This document shows, piece after piece, positions 22,790 to 34,463 of a DNA stretch of 64,000 bases (its first letter is position 1; each line of letters starts with the position of its first letter). Source of the stretch: Phoenix dactylifera. Its lineage: Eukaryota > Streptophyta > Magnoliopsida > Arecales > Arecaceae. Location of the stretch: NCBI RefSeq assembly GCF_009389715.1, contig NW_024067834.1, positions 1 to 64,000 on the forward strand, read 5' to 3'. Both the position numbers and the translations under genes were made by a program. The notes below the pieces were generated by a model. The model had not been told where the DNA came from, did no database searches, and saw only the letters and a list, made by a program, of their open reading frames with translations.

Positions 22790-25700
22790 GGAAAACAAAA
22801 TATTTACTTGAAACATTCTTTGGATTTTCTACATCTACAATAATTTCTATATCATGCCTTACGTTAGTATTTGACCTCATAAGATCTTATTAATCCAATT
22901 TTGAGCCTAGTATTTAAACTTATGTCCAATCCATCACTTGGTAGATTTAGATCATGTTCACTCTATGTTTAAGCTTCATCTAGGCCACGACCAAGTTAGA
23001 TACATTTTAACTATAATTGTTGTTGCATCAAATTGGGTCTATTTGGATCAAATTGGGTTGGATTTAATTAGGTGAAATCCATACCTAACCCATTTTGAGG
23101 TCACATCTTAATTTAGACTCATATCTAATTCATAGGTCATGCTTTATAGGTAGGTCTAATATAAGTCAGGTTGAAGTCAAATTGCATCTTTTTTTTATTT
23201 TATTTTCTATATTTTTATTTTTTAAAATATGATGTACAACTATGATGAGTTGATTGTCCTTTTAATTGATATTTTATTCTATCAAACTTATTGATTATTT
23301 TTATTTTTTTTTATCTATCTCAAGTTATATCACAATACTAGATTTTTCTAAAAATATGATATTGGGGGAAGTACAAGAGTAACACTATACCAATTTAAAT
23401 ATTAGGTGTTGGTTGGGTTAGGTTGATATATTTCATTTTTATACTTGAATGTGTTCCATGATGGTGATGATATGTCCAAGTTAGCCACCCTTGTATTAGA
23501 TTCAAACCAAAGTTTGAAATGTTCTGTGGTTTATCTTACGGGCATACTTATAGATCTAAATATTAGATTGGTCTTGGTGGAGTTCTAGTAAAGTTTGGGT
23601 TTATGGCTCTGAGTGGCAACCATTGCGTGGCTAGCTTTCTTGCTATTTTAATTAAGCACCATAGCAAAAATTATTTAAATCTAACACAAAAAGGTGGTCC
23701 TTTTGGTCATCTAATATTTTGTGCAAGTATTTTCTTGGATGAACATATATAATTAAAGCCACTGGAGCAAGGTCTTATACAAGATGATCATGGTATTCTT
23801 TTGTCTTTAATAAGATTTTTCCTCTTGGAGAATGTCTAAGAGACAAAACTCTACAACAAAGCATGAATACATCCAAATCTTGCATCACTCCTTCAAATGA
23901 CTAATAAGATTCTTTGACAATTGGATCAAAAAAATTTATATGAGTTTGAAACCAACTATTTACACTTTGTCTAGAGCTCTATTTAACATTTAAGGATCGC
24001 AACCCTATAGAGCGTCTGTTGTCAAAGATGGTATTCATTATAGTAATTTGTCAAAGAAAATATGAAACAAATAATCATATACTAAAAAAAAATTCTTTGC
24101 TTGCAAGTTCACAGTATGTTGTTGTTAAGAACACTCTCAAAGGAATTATAATATATATAGCTATTAGCATATACTTGAAAATTTTTAACATATTTTTTAA
24201 TAGCACAACTAACATTGCAATTTGTGCAATAATTATGCCTCTATCTTTTTTTGTTGCATATTCATGAAGAATGTAAAATTGTTCAACATCTATATTTAGT
24301 TTCTTTCTCGATTTTCTTATTATATTTTTGTGCTTTTCTTAAAAAAAAATCTTGGCATATTAGATTAACTCAAAGATATCATAAATTTGCAGAATCCAAG
24401 CGGTATGGAAACATGGATTCACATGATATGATAAGAACTTTGATGAGTCCAACATGATATTGGAGTTTATTATAAGCGCGAGAACATGGTGGATTCAGAA
24501 AATTAACCACACAAATTACATACTGATGGAATGGGAATAAATAGTGGCATTGTTATTTATAACTTGCTATGTCTTCATATTTTGTACCTAGGTGCTCCTA
24601 CTCACACAAGCATTCACCAGAAAAAGAGGAGCATGGAGAGCATTGTGGTTTTCTACAATTTTGTCTCGTACTGACAAATATCATATAAATGTCCCATCAG
24701 AATTGGATCCTATTATAGAGAATGGCATAATTGTTGAGATTTCACAAGCATGAAACCCCTTTTATTATCAGCATTTTGTATCACTTTTCTTGGAATGAAT
24801 CTATAGAGTTTAATCATTTTCATTCCAAAGTTTTTGTGAGCCAATTGGGGGTTTACGCTCTATCTCCTTTTCTACTGCAGAGTCTAATTATTCTTTATAC
24901 ATAAACCTTGAAGGTGAAAACCAAAATCTCAAACAATAAAAAAAAAAGAAGGGGCCTAAATGAGGCTACAAGTAGTATAATCAAATAAAGACAGTTTACT
25001 TTATATAACAAAAACACTACAACAAGCTTTGCTAACAACTCTAGCAATGCCCAAAGACATGGGATCATTCATAATGACCAGTCAATGGATTGGGTCATGA
25101 TCTCACCAATCTAAAACATGGCCCAACCCGATTTGACTTGATAGCTCGATGAACTCGATCTAATCATATTCCCTAAAAGAGAAAAAGATGCCAAGGCTCG
25201 CTAATTTCATTTCTACTCTCCACATCATCCCCACTCCTTCTGCCTCCTCCAATCACCTTTATGCACTTGACTGTCTTAGCCACTACCGCCTCCATGATAA
25301 TAGATCTTTTCATCCTATGATCCTCCATCGTGCCCTCACTATCCTCCATTCCGTCTCCACCACGCTCCATCCTTCTCCCCTTGGCCACCCTCTCCCCCAC
25401 CTCTTCTCACTTCGCCACCACCTTAGCCATCTACTTAGACCTTTAGGCAAATTCACTAGTCGCATTGAAGAAAGGAGAAGAGAGTTGGTCGCATCGAGAT
25501 GAGGTTTCGGTGGTCAAGTAGTAAATCTTGATTCATGTGATGAGCTAGGTTGGATCGGGTCAAACCTGAACCATTGTAGGTAGAGAGGAGATGATTGCTA
25601 GCATGAAGGACACATATGGACTGAGAAAAAAAGACAACCATAACACATGGAAAATATAGTGGAATGATATTATAGTTATTTATATACGTATCTATCCCGT

Positions 25701-27430
25701 CTTGACCATCCATCAGGGGTTGATATTTATCTCTTGCGACAAATTTGCTCGAATCCACTCTTGGATCATCCACTGCTTGCTTTAATATCTGTGCAAATGG
25801 ATGAATGATGGAGTTCTGAGTGCTTTGAGATCTGTACAATGGGTGATCCAATGGTTAATGGTGCAAAGGAAGGTGAATCCTTCTTAGGTGCAAAAGACAC
25901 AACATGGACCTATGGTGGAGTTACCCAATAATTGATGTAGGGCTTAGAGTTTCAAATCTACCGGCAAATAATTCGAACCAAAATGGTTCATTAGTTTTGG
26001 GTAGTTTTGAACCAGTCTAAAAATGGTTCAGAAATAGGGATTTGGGTTTATTGAGTGATCCAATGTAAAGGGATTTCTCCTATTTGCCAAACTCTTCTTA
26101 TTCCCCTTTCTCCACATGGACAGTGGACGGGAGTTCATCCCCGACCGGCGGCTGGCAGATGGCCGAGCTACCCCTCTAAGCCATCTCCCTCCCTCTCTTT
26201 CTCTCACACTTATTCCACAACCTCTCTATCTTCCCCCTGCCTCTGCCCTTGATGGCTGTGGGAACAGGCTCTCATAAAGTGACATGGTTACTCCATTGAT
26301 CATAGATTTTTATTGTCTATTAATCTATAGTGGTCATAAAATTAATTTGCTTGTGATTGATAAAATTTATGTGGCCTCCCTTTCTATTTTACAGATTTTA
26401 CCTGGTGAGTGAAGGAAGTTGAGAACTTTAGATGACAACGAGGATGCCAGGATACTTTGGTGTTATTATTCATTGAGAACTTAAGTATGGTCATACTATG
26501 ATATTACATTATTTGTGATGTTATATGTCACATCCCATAATTCAAAAGCATCATTAGACTCTATGTGCATTATTTTGATCCTACAAATAGGGTTGGACAA
26601 AATTCAAGGGCGGCATCTATCATGACCCTTGAATGAGATGATTTTTTTTTTCAAATTTGTAGACTTTTCGAGCTTTACGACAAGTGCCTCGTGTTAAAGG
26701 GTGCTGTGCGCCAAGAGATTAGGCCCAAATTCCATATTTGGGCTTTGAAACGGATCGGTTATATTGATTTTTTTTTAGTAAAGATTTTAACCAAGCATAT
26801 CTCTCAATTCGAGAAGAATTAGGTGGAGTGATAGAAAGAAAAGTCAATATAAAAATCGAGATCTATCTTCTGTAAAATTTTAGCTTTTTTATATGTATTT
26901 CTACTGGTCATTTTATTTTGGGAAAGCTAGTCCTTTTAGAACTTAAAGAGAATCTAATCTGAATTAAACAAGATAGACCTCACTAGCATAAATAGAGGCT
27001 ATGTAACTTAGTTTATGCCGATCAATAAAAGAAAAGGGATCTAAATCCTACTTTCATCAAATTTTTCACTTTAAAAAACTTTTTTGAAAAATTCAAATTG
27101 AGTGGATTGAAAAAATTCTTTCTTCTTTCAGATTAGATCATCCCCAACCTAGAAGTACGTGTTTAGGGACATGGCAACCAATCGCGCATATGCAGGGTTG
27201 GATTCCAAACTAACAAGCAATCTAATAAAACAATGCATGATTTTACTTTCCAAAACACACTAAATTTTCCAATCTAATGTGTAGGGTTGTTTTAAGATTT
27301 TGGACATGCACAAATTCTTAAAACAACCAAAGTTAAACATCCAGATGAAAATTGTATGCAATATAGTCTAGATAACTACTTCACAAAAAATCTAAAACAG
27401 TCATGTCATAGACTTTATCCCAAAAAATGA
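22790..27430. other. AT-rich intergenic DNA with degenerate repeats, no gene seen
   Basis: No recognisable coding sequence. The 22990-23170 part is dense in GGATCAAATTGGGTTGGAT-like words. Two more GC-rich patches (25170-25510 and about 26080-26270) give open frames on one or both strands, but the products are low-complexity (Ser/His/Pro-rich) and look accidental. TGGGCC-type words recur, as in many decayed plant repeats. Confidence 0.5.
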
Positions 27431-27439
27431 TATAAGTTA

Positions 27440-27680
27440 AGGGCATGTTTGGCAATAACCCATCATTGACAAAGAAAAGGTCATAGGAGACAGAGAGGAG
27501 CGAGCTAGAGGGACTAAACGGAACATTGCTGGAAGAAAAAAAAAGGACCTCTTAAGGTCTTTTTTCTAATCCCCCTAAAGTCGAGCCACATGATCTCTTG
27601 CTCCCATCTCAATTTGTTCCTCCACCTCCTCCTTCCTCTCTTCCTGTTTCGCCAAATCCAAGTGTTGCCAAACATGCCCT
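27440..27680. mobile_element. MITE-like element with 16-bp perfect terminal inverted repeats
   Basis: AGGGCATGTTTGGCAA at 27440-27455 is answered by its exact complement TTGCCAAACATGCCCT at 27665-27680, giving a 241-bp non-coding element. The GGGCATGTTTGG end resembles PIF/Harbinger- or hAT-type plant MITEs. A clean target duplication is not evident (TTA outside the left end, AGC outside the right). It lies about 225 bp downstream of the Aux/IAA stop codon. Confidence 0.65.
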
Positions 27681-27904
27681 AGCTATCAAAATGTTTAAGT
27701 TGACAATAACAAAGTAGGGCCTACAAGATTCTATTTTTATAAATATACAAGTAGCTACTTATGTGTAACAACAACAGGAACATACCATAACCATAACACA
27801 TACTAAGTTCTAGAGGTTACATAAATGCAGGAAAGAAGAAACATTCATGTAGGCCAGCCATATAGATATTATAGACCAAGAAAGATCTCTGGTTGACTAC
27901 TTGC

Positions 27905-29309
27905 TTAGCTAAGAATCTTGAGACGCTTGACTGACCTGATAAAATCCCTGCAACAATCACCAGAAACAACACGGAAAACAAGTAAGAAACCCCAAAAGCA
28001 TGACCTAAATAGATAATAGAATCTGAATGAGCTGCGAGCAGGAATATGTGGGGTTGGGTGCTCAAGTGCATGTACGTTGGGACCAATTGAGGTGCACCAT
28101 AAAGGTGCACGAATTGGGAATACCAAAGAAGGCAATCCATCCAGCTGGGTTTCACTCACACCCAATTGCAGATATCGGACCATGGCTCCCTCGGTCAATT
28201 GCATGTATTAATGAGAAATTATTAGTTGGACCATGGCTCCCTCGGTCAATTACAGCACTAGTCCAATTTGAAAGCAACACGTGCAATAGTAATCCCTTTT
28301 TTCTTTTTTTTATATGTAATAGCAGCATATGGATGTATTTATATTAGTGATTCAGGGTGGATCTGGTCCGATTAATAATTTTTCTAAATTGGGAACTTAT
28401 TAGGGGGCACTTTGCAAACAGCTTTTCCATGTATGCTGTAGTTTTGGTGAGGAATGATCAAAATCTATGAAGTGGTTTCAACATCAGGGGTGGCAAAAGT
28501 TGTGATTTAAAACATGGAGATTATGAACTCACTCCCAAGGCATGTCTCCAACCAACAGCCAATCTCCCTCTCCATCCTCATACGTGACCATGAAGCGACG
28601 ACGATGATGATGAGGATGATGAGCAAACCCTGCAAAACCTCCAATTCCCAACTCTGAACTCCATGTATTATTTGAGAATGTGCATGCTATTATTAAAATA
28701 AGAATTTAAGCAAAGAAACTATGATGATGTGATACCATGTTGCATGTTGGGGAACATCTGGTTGAGCGTGTGGAAGAGTTCCTCGTAAGAGTCATGCAGA
28801 GAGAGGTCCACCTTCCTCCCAATTGCCACCCCCTCCATCTTCACCTTCACACACTTGGCTCTTCTACCACCGCCACCGTCGTCGCTGTTGCTCCCACAGT
28901 GCTCGCTCCACCTCTCCTCTGCTCCACCGCCTGCGCTCCTCCTCCTCGGGTGTTTGACCGGCGGCCACCCCACCAATGCTCTGTTTCCACTAATGCTTTC
29001 GCATGAGATTATCAAACCATCAGAACAAAAACAATGCACCATTAACAAGCAACAGTCTGCTCTAAAGTCGAACGCAGTTAATTACCTGTTAAGCTCGGGG
29101 GAATTCTTAAGCTGGGGGCTGTCATTCTCATCATCTCCATCTCCACCATTTTTATGGACAAAGAGAGGCAGAGTAGCCTTAGGGATCACTTCTTCAAATG
29201 CCTCCTCGAAACCTCTCTTCCTGTATGAATTGGTCGTGCTGCCATCATTAAGATCCAACCCCTTCATCAAATGGTTGTTGGGAAGGGCGAGGCCGAGCTC
29301 CAACTCCAT
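27905..29309 (-). CDS. Aux/IAA auxin-responsive transcriptional repressor, four exons, complete
   Basis: Nuclear repressor that binds ARF factors and is degraded through TIR1/AFB when auxin is present. Exons are 29309-29086, 28980-28736, 28629-28533 and 27947-27905, with donors GTAATT, GTATCA and GTGAGT and consensus AG acceptors. Phases agree throughout: 609 coding bases, 202 residues. The N-terminus has the EAR repression motif (LELGLALP, residues 3-10). The TIR1 degron VGWPPV follows at the start of exon 2. The PB1 domain runs from [18 protein letters not shown] through [18 protein letters not shown] to the end SVKRLKILS. The invariant PB1 Lys (GRKVDL) and the acidic DGEGDW motif are present. 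Unusual points are a His-rich insert (HHPHHHRRR) in PB1, a 43-nt last exon, and a short C-terminus. I would not assign an IAA number. Confidence 0.93.
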
Positions 29310-29420
29310 CTCTTTCTGTACTGCTTCCTTCTTTTATTTTACTTTCCAAAGATGAAATGTAACAAGTATCAGTGGGAGAGTATATTGGAGAAAGGGGAAG
29401 AACTTGATTGGATTTGTGTT

Positions 29421-29428
29421 CATAAATA
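29421..29428 (-). promoter_or_regulatory. Possible TATA box of the Aux/IAA gene
   Basis: TATTTATG on the minus strand, about 115 bp upstream of the Aux/IAA ATG, is a plausible TATA variant at a normal distance for a short 5' UTR. There is no independent support for the start site. Confidence 0.35.
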
Positions 29429-29531
29429 GCAGCTGTGGCATTAAAGAAAGGAAAGAAGGAAGAGAGGTGGGAGGTGGAACAGGGAGGGGGACAAGGTGTA
29501 GGGGTTTAAGGGGACCCAAGCGCGCGTAAGC

Positions 29532-29627
29532 TGTCTGGGCGCTGTCATCGGCTAACCTTGCATTGAGCGCTACCGACACGGTCCTTTTCCTTTGATGCAG
29601 TCCCGTCCTTTCTTTATTCGGCGGACA
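29532..29627. promoter_or_regulatory. Cluster of TGTC auxin-response-element-like cores upstream of Aux/IAA
   Basis: Four ARF-binding cores lie 220-320 bp upstream of the ATG: TGTCTG (29532, plus), TGTCAT (29543, plus), TGTCGG (29578, minus; the high-affinity form) and TGTCCG (29627, minus). Plus-strand sites face minus-strand sites. Auxin-induced feedback expression is typical of this family, so an ARF-responsive promoter is plausible, but TGTCNN cores occur often by chance. Confidence 0.4.
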
Positions 29628-29809
29628 GGGAGAGAGGCATTTAGTAATCAAACGCATGACTTGTGGACGTTCTCCAGCTATCTCCCTACACGAGCCGGCC
29701 AGCCTTGGAGGCAGCAACAAGTCAGCCAACCCAACCACCTTCCATAACTAGATACGTAAATGACCCGGACTCTAAACAATTCGTATGCTTTGAACTAATT
29801 ACCTTATTT

Positions 29810-30150
29810 TTTTATTTTAGTTGAGCTATAAGTCTGGCTCTTGATCGGTTCATTTGCTAATGGGTGAGCCTAAAATTGAGCCGATTCTGAGTCAAGGACA
29901 AGTTTTTTTTTTTTTTTTTTTTACCACGATGATGGCTAAAGTTGCAAATGGGTCAGATTGACCTATGCCTAAAATTTATTTTTTATTTTAGTTGAGTTTA
30001 GTTGAGCTATAAGTCTGGCTCTAGATCAGTTAATTTGCTAAAGGGTGAGCCTTAAATTGAGCCGATTGTGAGTCGAGGACAAGTTTTTTTTTTTTGTTTT
30101 TTGTTGCCATCATGGTGACTAAAGTTGTAAATGAGTCAGATTGACCTATG
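29810..30150. repeat. Two tandem copies of a roughly 170-bp unit
   Basis: Both copies share AGCTATAAGTCTGGCTCT, then GGGTGAGCC, GAGCCGATT, a poly-T run after GGACAAG, and GTCAGATTGACCTATG. Differences are mostly substitutions and poly-T length (about 18 versus 12). It adjoins the GACCCGA-rich repeat to its right. Confidence 0.8.
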
Positions 30151-30630
30151 ACCTGATCTGATCCGACCCGATCTATTTTGGAGGACCTGTGGGGTCGGAT
30201 TGGATCCTAAAATTGAATCTGTTGTATTTTTTGAGTCGGATCTAGATTTACTGAATTCAGACTCGACCCGATCTGATCCGACCCAAACCATTTGAAATTT
30301 GGGTAATTTTGGATTTTCAATCCTACAACCCGATCCGACCCAAATCTGCAAAATTATTTAGGCATGCGGGCTGCAGCCCACGAAGGTGCAAAAATAAGTT
30401 CTGAAGCTATGGATGGATTGACCCGAACCGAATCCGAATTTTTTGGATTGGATCCGAGTTATACATGGATCCGACCCGATTCGACCTGAATAACCTGTTG
30501 GATCAAATTTATAGCGGTGGATCCAACCTAACCCGAGCCGATAGAATCTAATTTTCTATCAGATCGAGTTTGGGTTCAACAGTAAAACCCGAATAAGAAA
30601 TCAGGTTGGGTCATCCGACCCGACCTATTG
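30140..30630. repeat. Degenerate repeat dominated by GATCCGACCCGA words
   Basis: Nearly every 20-30 bp contains GATCCGACCC, GACCCGATC, GGGTCGGAT or a one-base variant, in both orientations, separated by AT-rich filler. There is no coding potential; one minus-strand open frame simply reads through the words. It looks like a decayed expansion of a short keyword. Confidence 0.65.
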
Positions 30631-30668
30631 GCATCCTACTGATCATATAACTATTAAATTGGTGCTAG

Positions 30669-31200
30669 ATGCTGCGGCTATCTCAAATGGCTCCAATACG
30701 GGTGTGGTTTTCTATGGCCTTGGAACTGGGTTGGAACCTTGAGGGAGAGGCGGGGGGAGGAGGAGGAGGAGGAGGGGAGGCAACCTGTCTCCTCGACAGA
30801 CGGGATCCCTCGCGTTTCTTGTCCCGTGAGCGTTTTCCTAGCGCTCGCACACGCTCTACGTCACCTGGCTGGGTTCCGAGCCCTTGGCCTGTGCTCGCTT
30901 GTTTTCTTATTCTAAACTTCTTCAAATGTGTCCCCCAGCTAGGGATCAACCCTAACCTCAAAACGTGAGTGCTCCTTACCTAATTGGTACGAGGGTACGT
31001 GGTATTTTTCTAAGCCTCCACCGTGATGCACTGTATTGTGGACTGAAACAGCGTTTCCAATGCTGTTCCTCTTTTTTTTTTTTGTATAGGCATGGAGACA
31101 GAAGACACCGGCATTGGCTTCCATTCAATGGCTCCGACAAGGGCGGGTCCTACAAAGAACCCTTGGCCTTAGCTGACGAGACCGTTCCCTGAGGATCTGA
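30669..31200 (+). other. GC-rich segment with exon-like signals, unidentified
   Basis: A 99-codon plus-strand frame with a Gly run (from GGAGGAGGA repeats) starts at 30669. A good donor (AAAAC then GTGAGT, about 30965) and a poly-T acceptor (TTTTTTGTATAG, about 31089) follow. The translated product resembles no family I know, so this may be a non-coding transcript, a decayed gene or chance. Confidence 0.25.
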
Positions 31201-31391
31201 GCCTATAAGTGGATGATACCAGGATCAGCTGCATCACCCAGCTCACCACACACTCTTATTCTCGAATCCTCTACCCACACAATATTGTGGTAGGACCCAC
31301 CACACCCATGCATGCATGGACTGCCCTAGCCAAAATATTTATATTGGCACTGAAATAACAAATAAAACTCGCATATTAACTATATACCGTT

Positions 31392-31800
31392 TCATAAAAC
31401 TAGATCAATAACAATGCTATAATTTTTTTTTAAAAATAGAGCCTGGGCACTACCAACAGAATCAAGAGAAATAAAATAACATAAAGATGTAGGGAACTCT
31501 ATCCACACCACATTTCTCAAATAATAAATAGCAAAGGAGACAATCCAGTCAGCAGCTATGTTTGTCTCTCGATACACATTAACAATCTGAATAAAAAGAC
31601 AGACGGATATCAATCTCTAGATATCTCTAAATAATGGATGACCATCGCTCTGCCGCTCAGCCTGACGAGTCCACTCAATCACTGTAAAATTTTTTTTCTT
31701 CAGGATGATACGATCAGCTCCGAGGAGGCTTCTCGTGTAAGTGATTTTCTCTCATTCTGCCCTAAGCCCGCCTGCTGTAAACAATCTATTGCCACAAATT
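31392..31800 (-). pseudogene. 3'-end relic of a LINE (RNase H domain)
   Basis: The minus-strand frame at 31613-31392 gives VNVYRETNIAADWIVSFA and then CYFISLDSVG, the usual end of plant LINE RNase H (compare REGNGAADWAAAF and LFFDFIGS in the intact LINE of this window). Upstream, about 31650-31690, a decayed HPLF-like stretch is present. The rest of the element is missing. Confidence 0.65.
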
Positions 31801-31920
31801 GACAGTGCAATGTTCTTAGAGAAATATTTTCATCCTACTAGTGCTCCTCGTTAGATGAAGCAATAGTTCTGAGTACATGGAATAGCCAAGGTGTCAAACA
31901 AAGGAGGAACAGTACTTTAT

Positions 31921-32230
31921 TTATTGGCTATTGGAGGGAGGGTGGTGCAGCTCTATGGCTGCCCCTGGAGGCAATAAAGGGTACGTCCCCTTCGTGGGGC
32001 CCAAAGCTTTATGGAGTGCACCCGCCGGGTCTGCGCCGTATCTTTCACCACCTTGTGAAGCTGTAAGTGGACGTCCCGCAGCGCCCCACGCACGCGCTCG
32101 ATGCCGGGGCTCCAAAAGGCAAGGAGGACAGATCTCTCGCCTCGGGGCCCAGTATCTTTGCTTGCCCGAGTTGCTTGCTCGTGCTTCATGTTTTAGGAGC
32201 ACTTGGATATTGACGAACAGCTGTTCCACT
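31921..32230 (-). other. GC-rich segment open in two minus-strand frames, unidentified
   Basis: Frames of 102 and 78 codons overlap here on the minus strand and a 110-codon frame runs on the plus strand. None shows a domain I recognise. The composition differs from the AT-rich surroundings, so it may be a fragment of a mobile element or gene that I cannot place. Confidence 0.2.
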
Positions 32231-32299
32231 TGGTGTATGCCTTGGCTATTTCTCTGCAGCTAATCTTTTTGACAAACTCGCAGTCTCTCTTCGATCCGT

Positions 32300-33712
32300 T
32301 TTCTTCGTGGCCCCCACTTTGTGTCTCCAAGTTTAATAATGCATCCATTAACACATGCAGGCCTGACATGTGTTTCTAAGTCTCCATTCTTTCCACAGTT
32401 CCATATGGAAAAGTCTTAAGGATTTAGGGTGATCTTAAGATAAGGTGATATGAATGACATGCTATAGAGACTTGGTGCTTTCAGTACAAGATTGTCTAAT
32501 TGCTCCTCCCTTTTGAGATTCTTAATGTCTTCCTGTTGGTTTTTTGGTGAACATTATCTTGCTTTAGACCGAATATAATGCAACTACTGCAAATCTAGGA
32601 GTTCCTCTTATGAAGCTTGGGAGGTGCCCATCACTTCAGTACAAGGTAGAGAGATAACAAAAGGCTAAGAAAAATAAATATTAAGTACCAACATGCATTA
32701 AAGTTTGTGGTGGGATCAGTAATTTGCTTGGTTGATTGGACTTTACAGACTGCCTAGCTCCTCTGCTTCCCTACTAAGTTAGCTTACTTGGCAAGTATGG
32801 ATTTGCTTCTGTAGATGCTCAGAGCCATAATGAAGAATGATAAATGAATTATAATAAGCTAGCTAGCCCTATGATATCTAGCAGCAATGTAACCAAGTAG
32901 TTTTAAGGGGTGGCAGCATGTAGCCCTGGTGCATCATGAGACCCCAAATACTTCGTGTCTTGTGAGTCATGAGAAGTTGGATTTATTTATGCAGAATGAA
33001 GCTGATGATTAAGTGATTCAGTAATTAGATGGGGCTTGTTGGGAGACTAGAAGTACTAGAATTAAAAGACATGATATAGATGAACTCTAACCCAATGTAA
33101 GTCCAATTTGCCGCATCTACTTGTAGCCATCACAGCCACCATAGCTCCATTATTATCATTCTTCATAAAAGTCCTCCATTCTGGCATCTTTACTGCTTGG
33201 AGAGTTGTCCATAATTTTTGGCAATTGGCTTTAGTGCCACTTAACGAAAGATGCGAATTTCTAGTACTATGAGACTTGATATACATTTTGGAACCTATTT
33301 TGACATATAAACACTTGAGTTGTTAAGTTTTGGACATCTCGTCCAATCAACTCCTCACTTACCAACTATTCTATACGAATAGACGAAGAGTGATTAAGAG
33401 CTAAATCTCTTTGATCCAAACATAATTCAAATAGGACCTAATCTCCTCATTTTCTTTCTTTAAATTTTTCAGTTTTTTTTTCTTCGATAATGCCAGCTTA
33501 TGAAGCTGATAAAATCTTTGACAGTTGGGTTAAATGATCAGAGATTGAATCCTGTCTTCATTAGGGTTTAGAACGTTAGGGTTATCAAAGGAAGGGCTAT
33601 CCTCCATTTTAAAGCTTGTTGCCTAAGGGCACTTCTTAAAAAAAAAGAAAATCCTATAAAAAACTTTTATGAATGATTCTACGTAAGTGCTAGATGTGTG
33701 ATCCATCCTACT
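32300..33712. other. AT-rich left flank of the gypsy element, no gene seen
   Basis: No exon of the EF-hand-type gene found right of the retrotransposon could be recognised here. A decayed tRNA-like string (GACAGTTGGGTT then AGATTGAATCC, about 33518-33555) could be a SINE remnant. Confidence 0.45.
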
Positions 33713-33995
33713 TGTTGGGGGGGGAATAAGATTTTTCTCTCTGTGACATAAATGCTCCTAAGAAGCTGTACAACCTCCGACCCCGGACAGCCGAAGTCGA
33801 CATCCGACCTCGGAACATCCGACCTCAAGACGACTAAGACAACCGACCTCAGGACCTCTAAGCTAAGAAAGACCCCGACGTTCGAGGTCTACTCTTGTCG
33901 ACCGCCTACCACGGCCGTGCACCTCTGAGGTCCGGCCGAGGACCACGCCCTGACACCCTTCGGGCATTTATTGCGCATGGCCACTGTAACCCTCC

Positions 33996-34198
33996 GGCTT
34001 ACTCAACAATAAATGCGGATCTCCAGCTTACTCCACAATAAATGCAGATCTTCGGCTTACTCCACAATAAATGCAGATCTCCGGCTTACTCAACAATAAA
34101 TGCAGATCTCCGGCTTACTCCACAATAAATGCAGATCTCCGGCTTACTCCACAATAAATACGGATCTCCGGCTTACTCCACAATAAATGCACATAGCT
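33996..34198 (+). repeat. 29-bp tandem array in the 5' LTR (7 copies)
   Basis: The unit reads GGCTTACTCCACAATAAATG followed by CAGATCTCC, with single-base variants (CTCAACAAT, TGCGGATCT, ATACGGATCT). The 3' LTR has six. The array lies upstream of the LTR TATA box, where enhancer repeats are common in plant LTRs. Confidence 0.9.
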
Positions 34199-34456
34199 CC
34201 TGTCATCTACGGACTCCCAGCTCTCCACGGCAAGTAAGCCCAGCAGAGTCTAGTCGACTATGATAAGACTCTGGTCTCGGCCATACCTCCGACACCGATA
34301 CAATAATTCGCCTGGTTGCGCGCTAGTTCGGGTTGTACGACGCCCTCACCGCCGACATCAGTGCAATGATTCGCCTGACCAAGCGCCGACCAGAACGACA
34401 TGCCGAGCCGTACTACGGCTTCGCCCCTCTACATCACAGGTAAACCGACCCCCGCA

Positions 34457-34463
34457 TATAAAA
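34457..34463 (+). promoter_or_regulatory. TATA box of the 5' LTR
   Basis: CGCATATAAAAGGG is a strong plant TATA box within the U3/R part of the LTR, about 370 bp upstream of the gag ATG, so it is the likely promoter of the genomic RNA. The 3' LTR has TATAAGA here. Confidence 0.7.

Noticed and set aside
25188..25502. 104-codon plus-strand frame and 75-codon minus-strand frame
   Set aside because: Low-complexity composition, open on both strands, no motif or splice context.
28531..28533. Aux/IAA gene ending prematurely after MPWE
   Set aside because: The apparent TGA lies in a GTGAGT donor, and a downstream 43-nt exon completes the protein in phase.
33996..34198. 29-bp direct repeats as a CRISPR-like array
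   Set aside because: The units are head-to-tail with no spacers, lie inside an LTR, and the genome is a plant.
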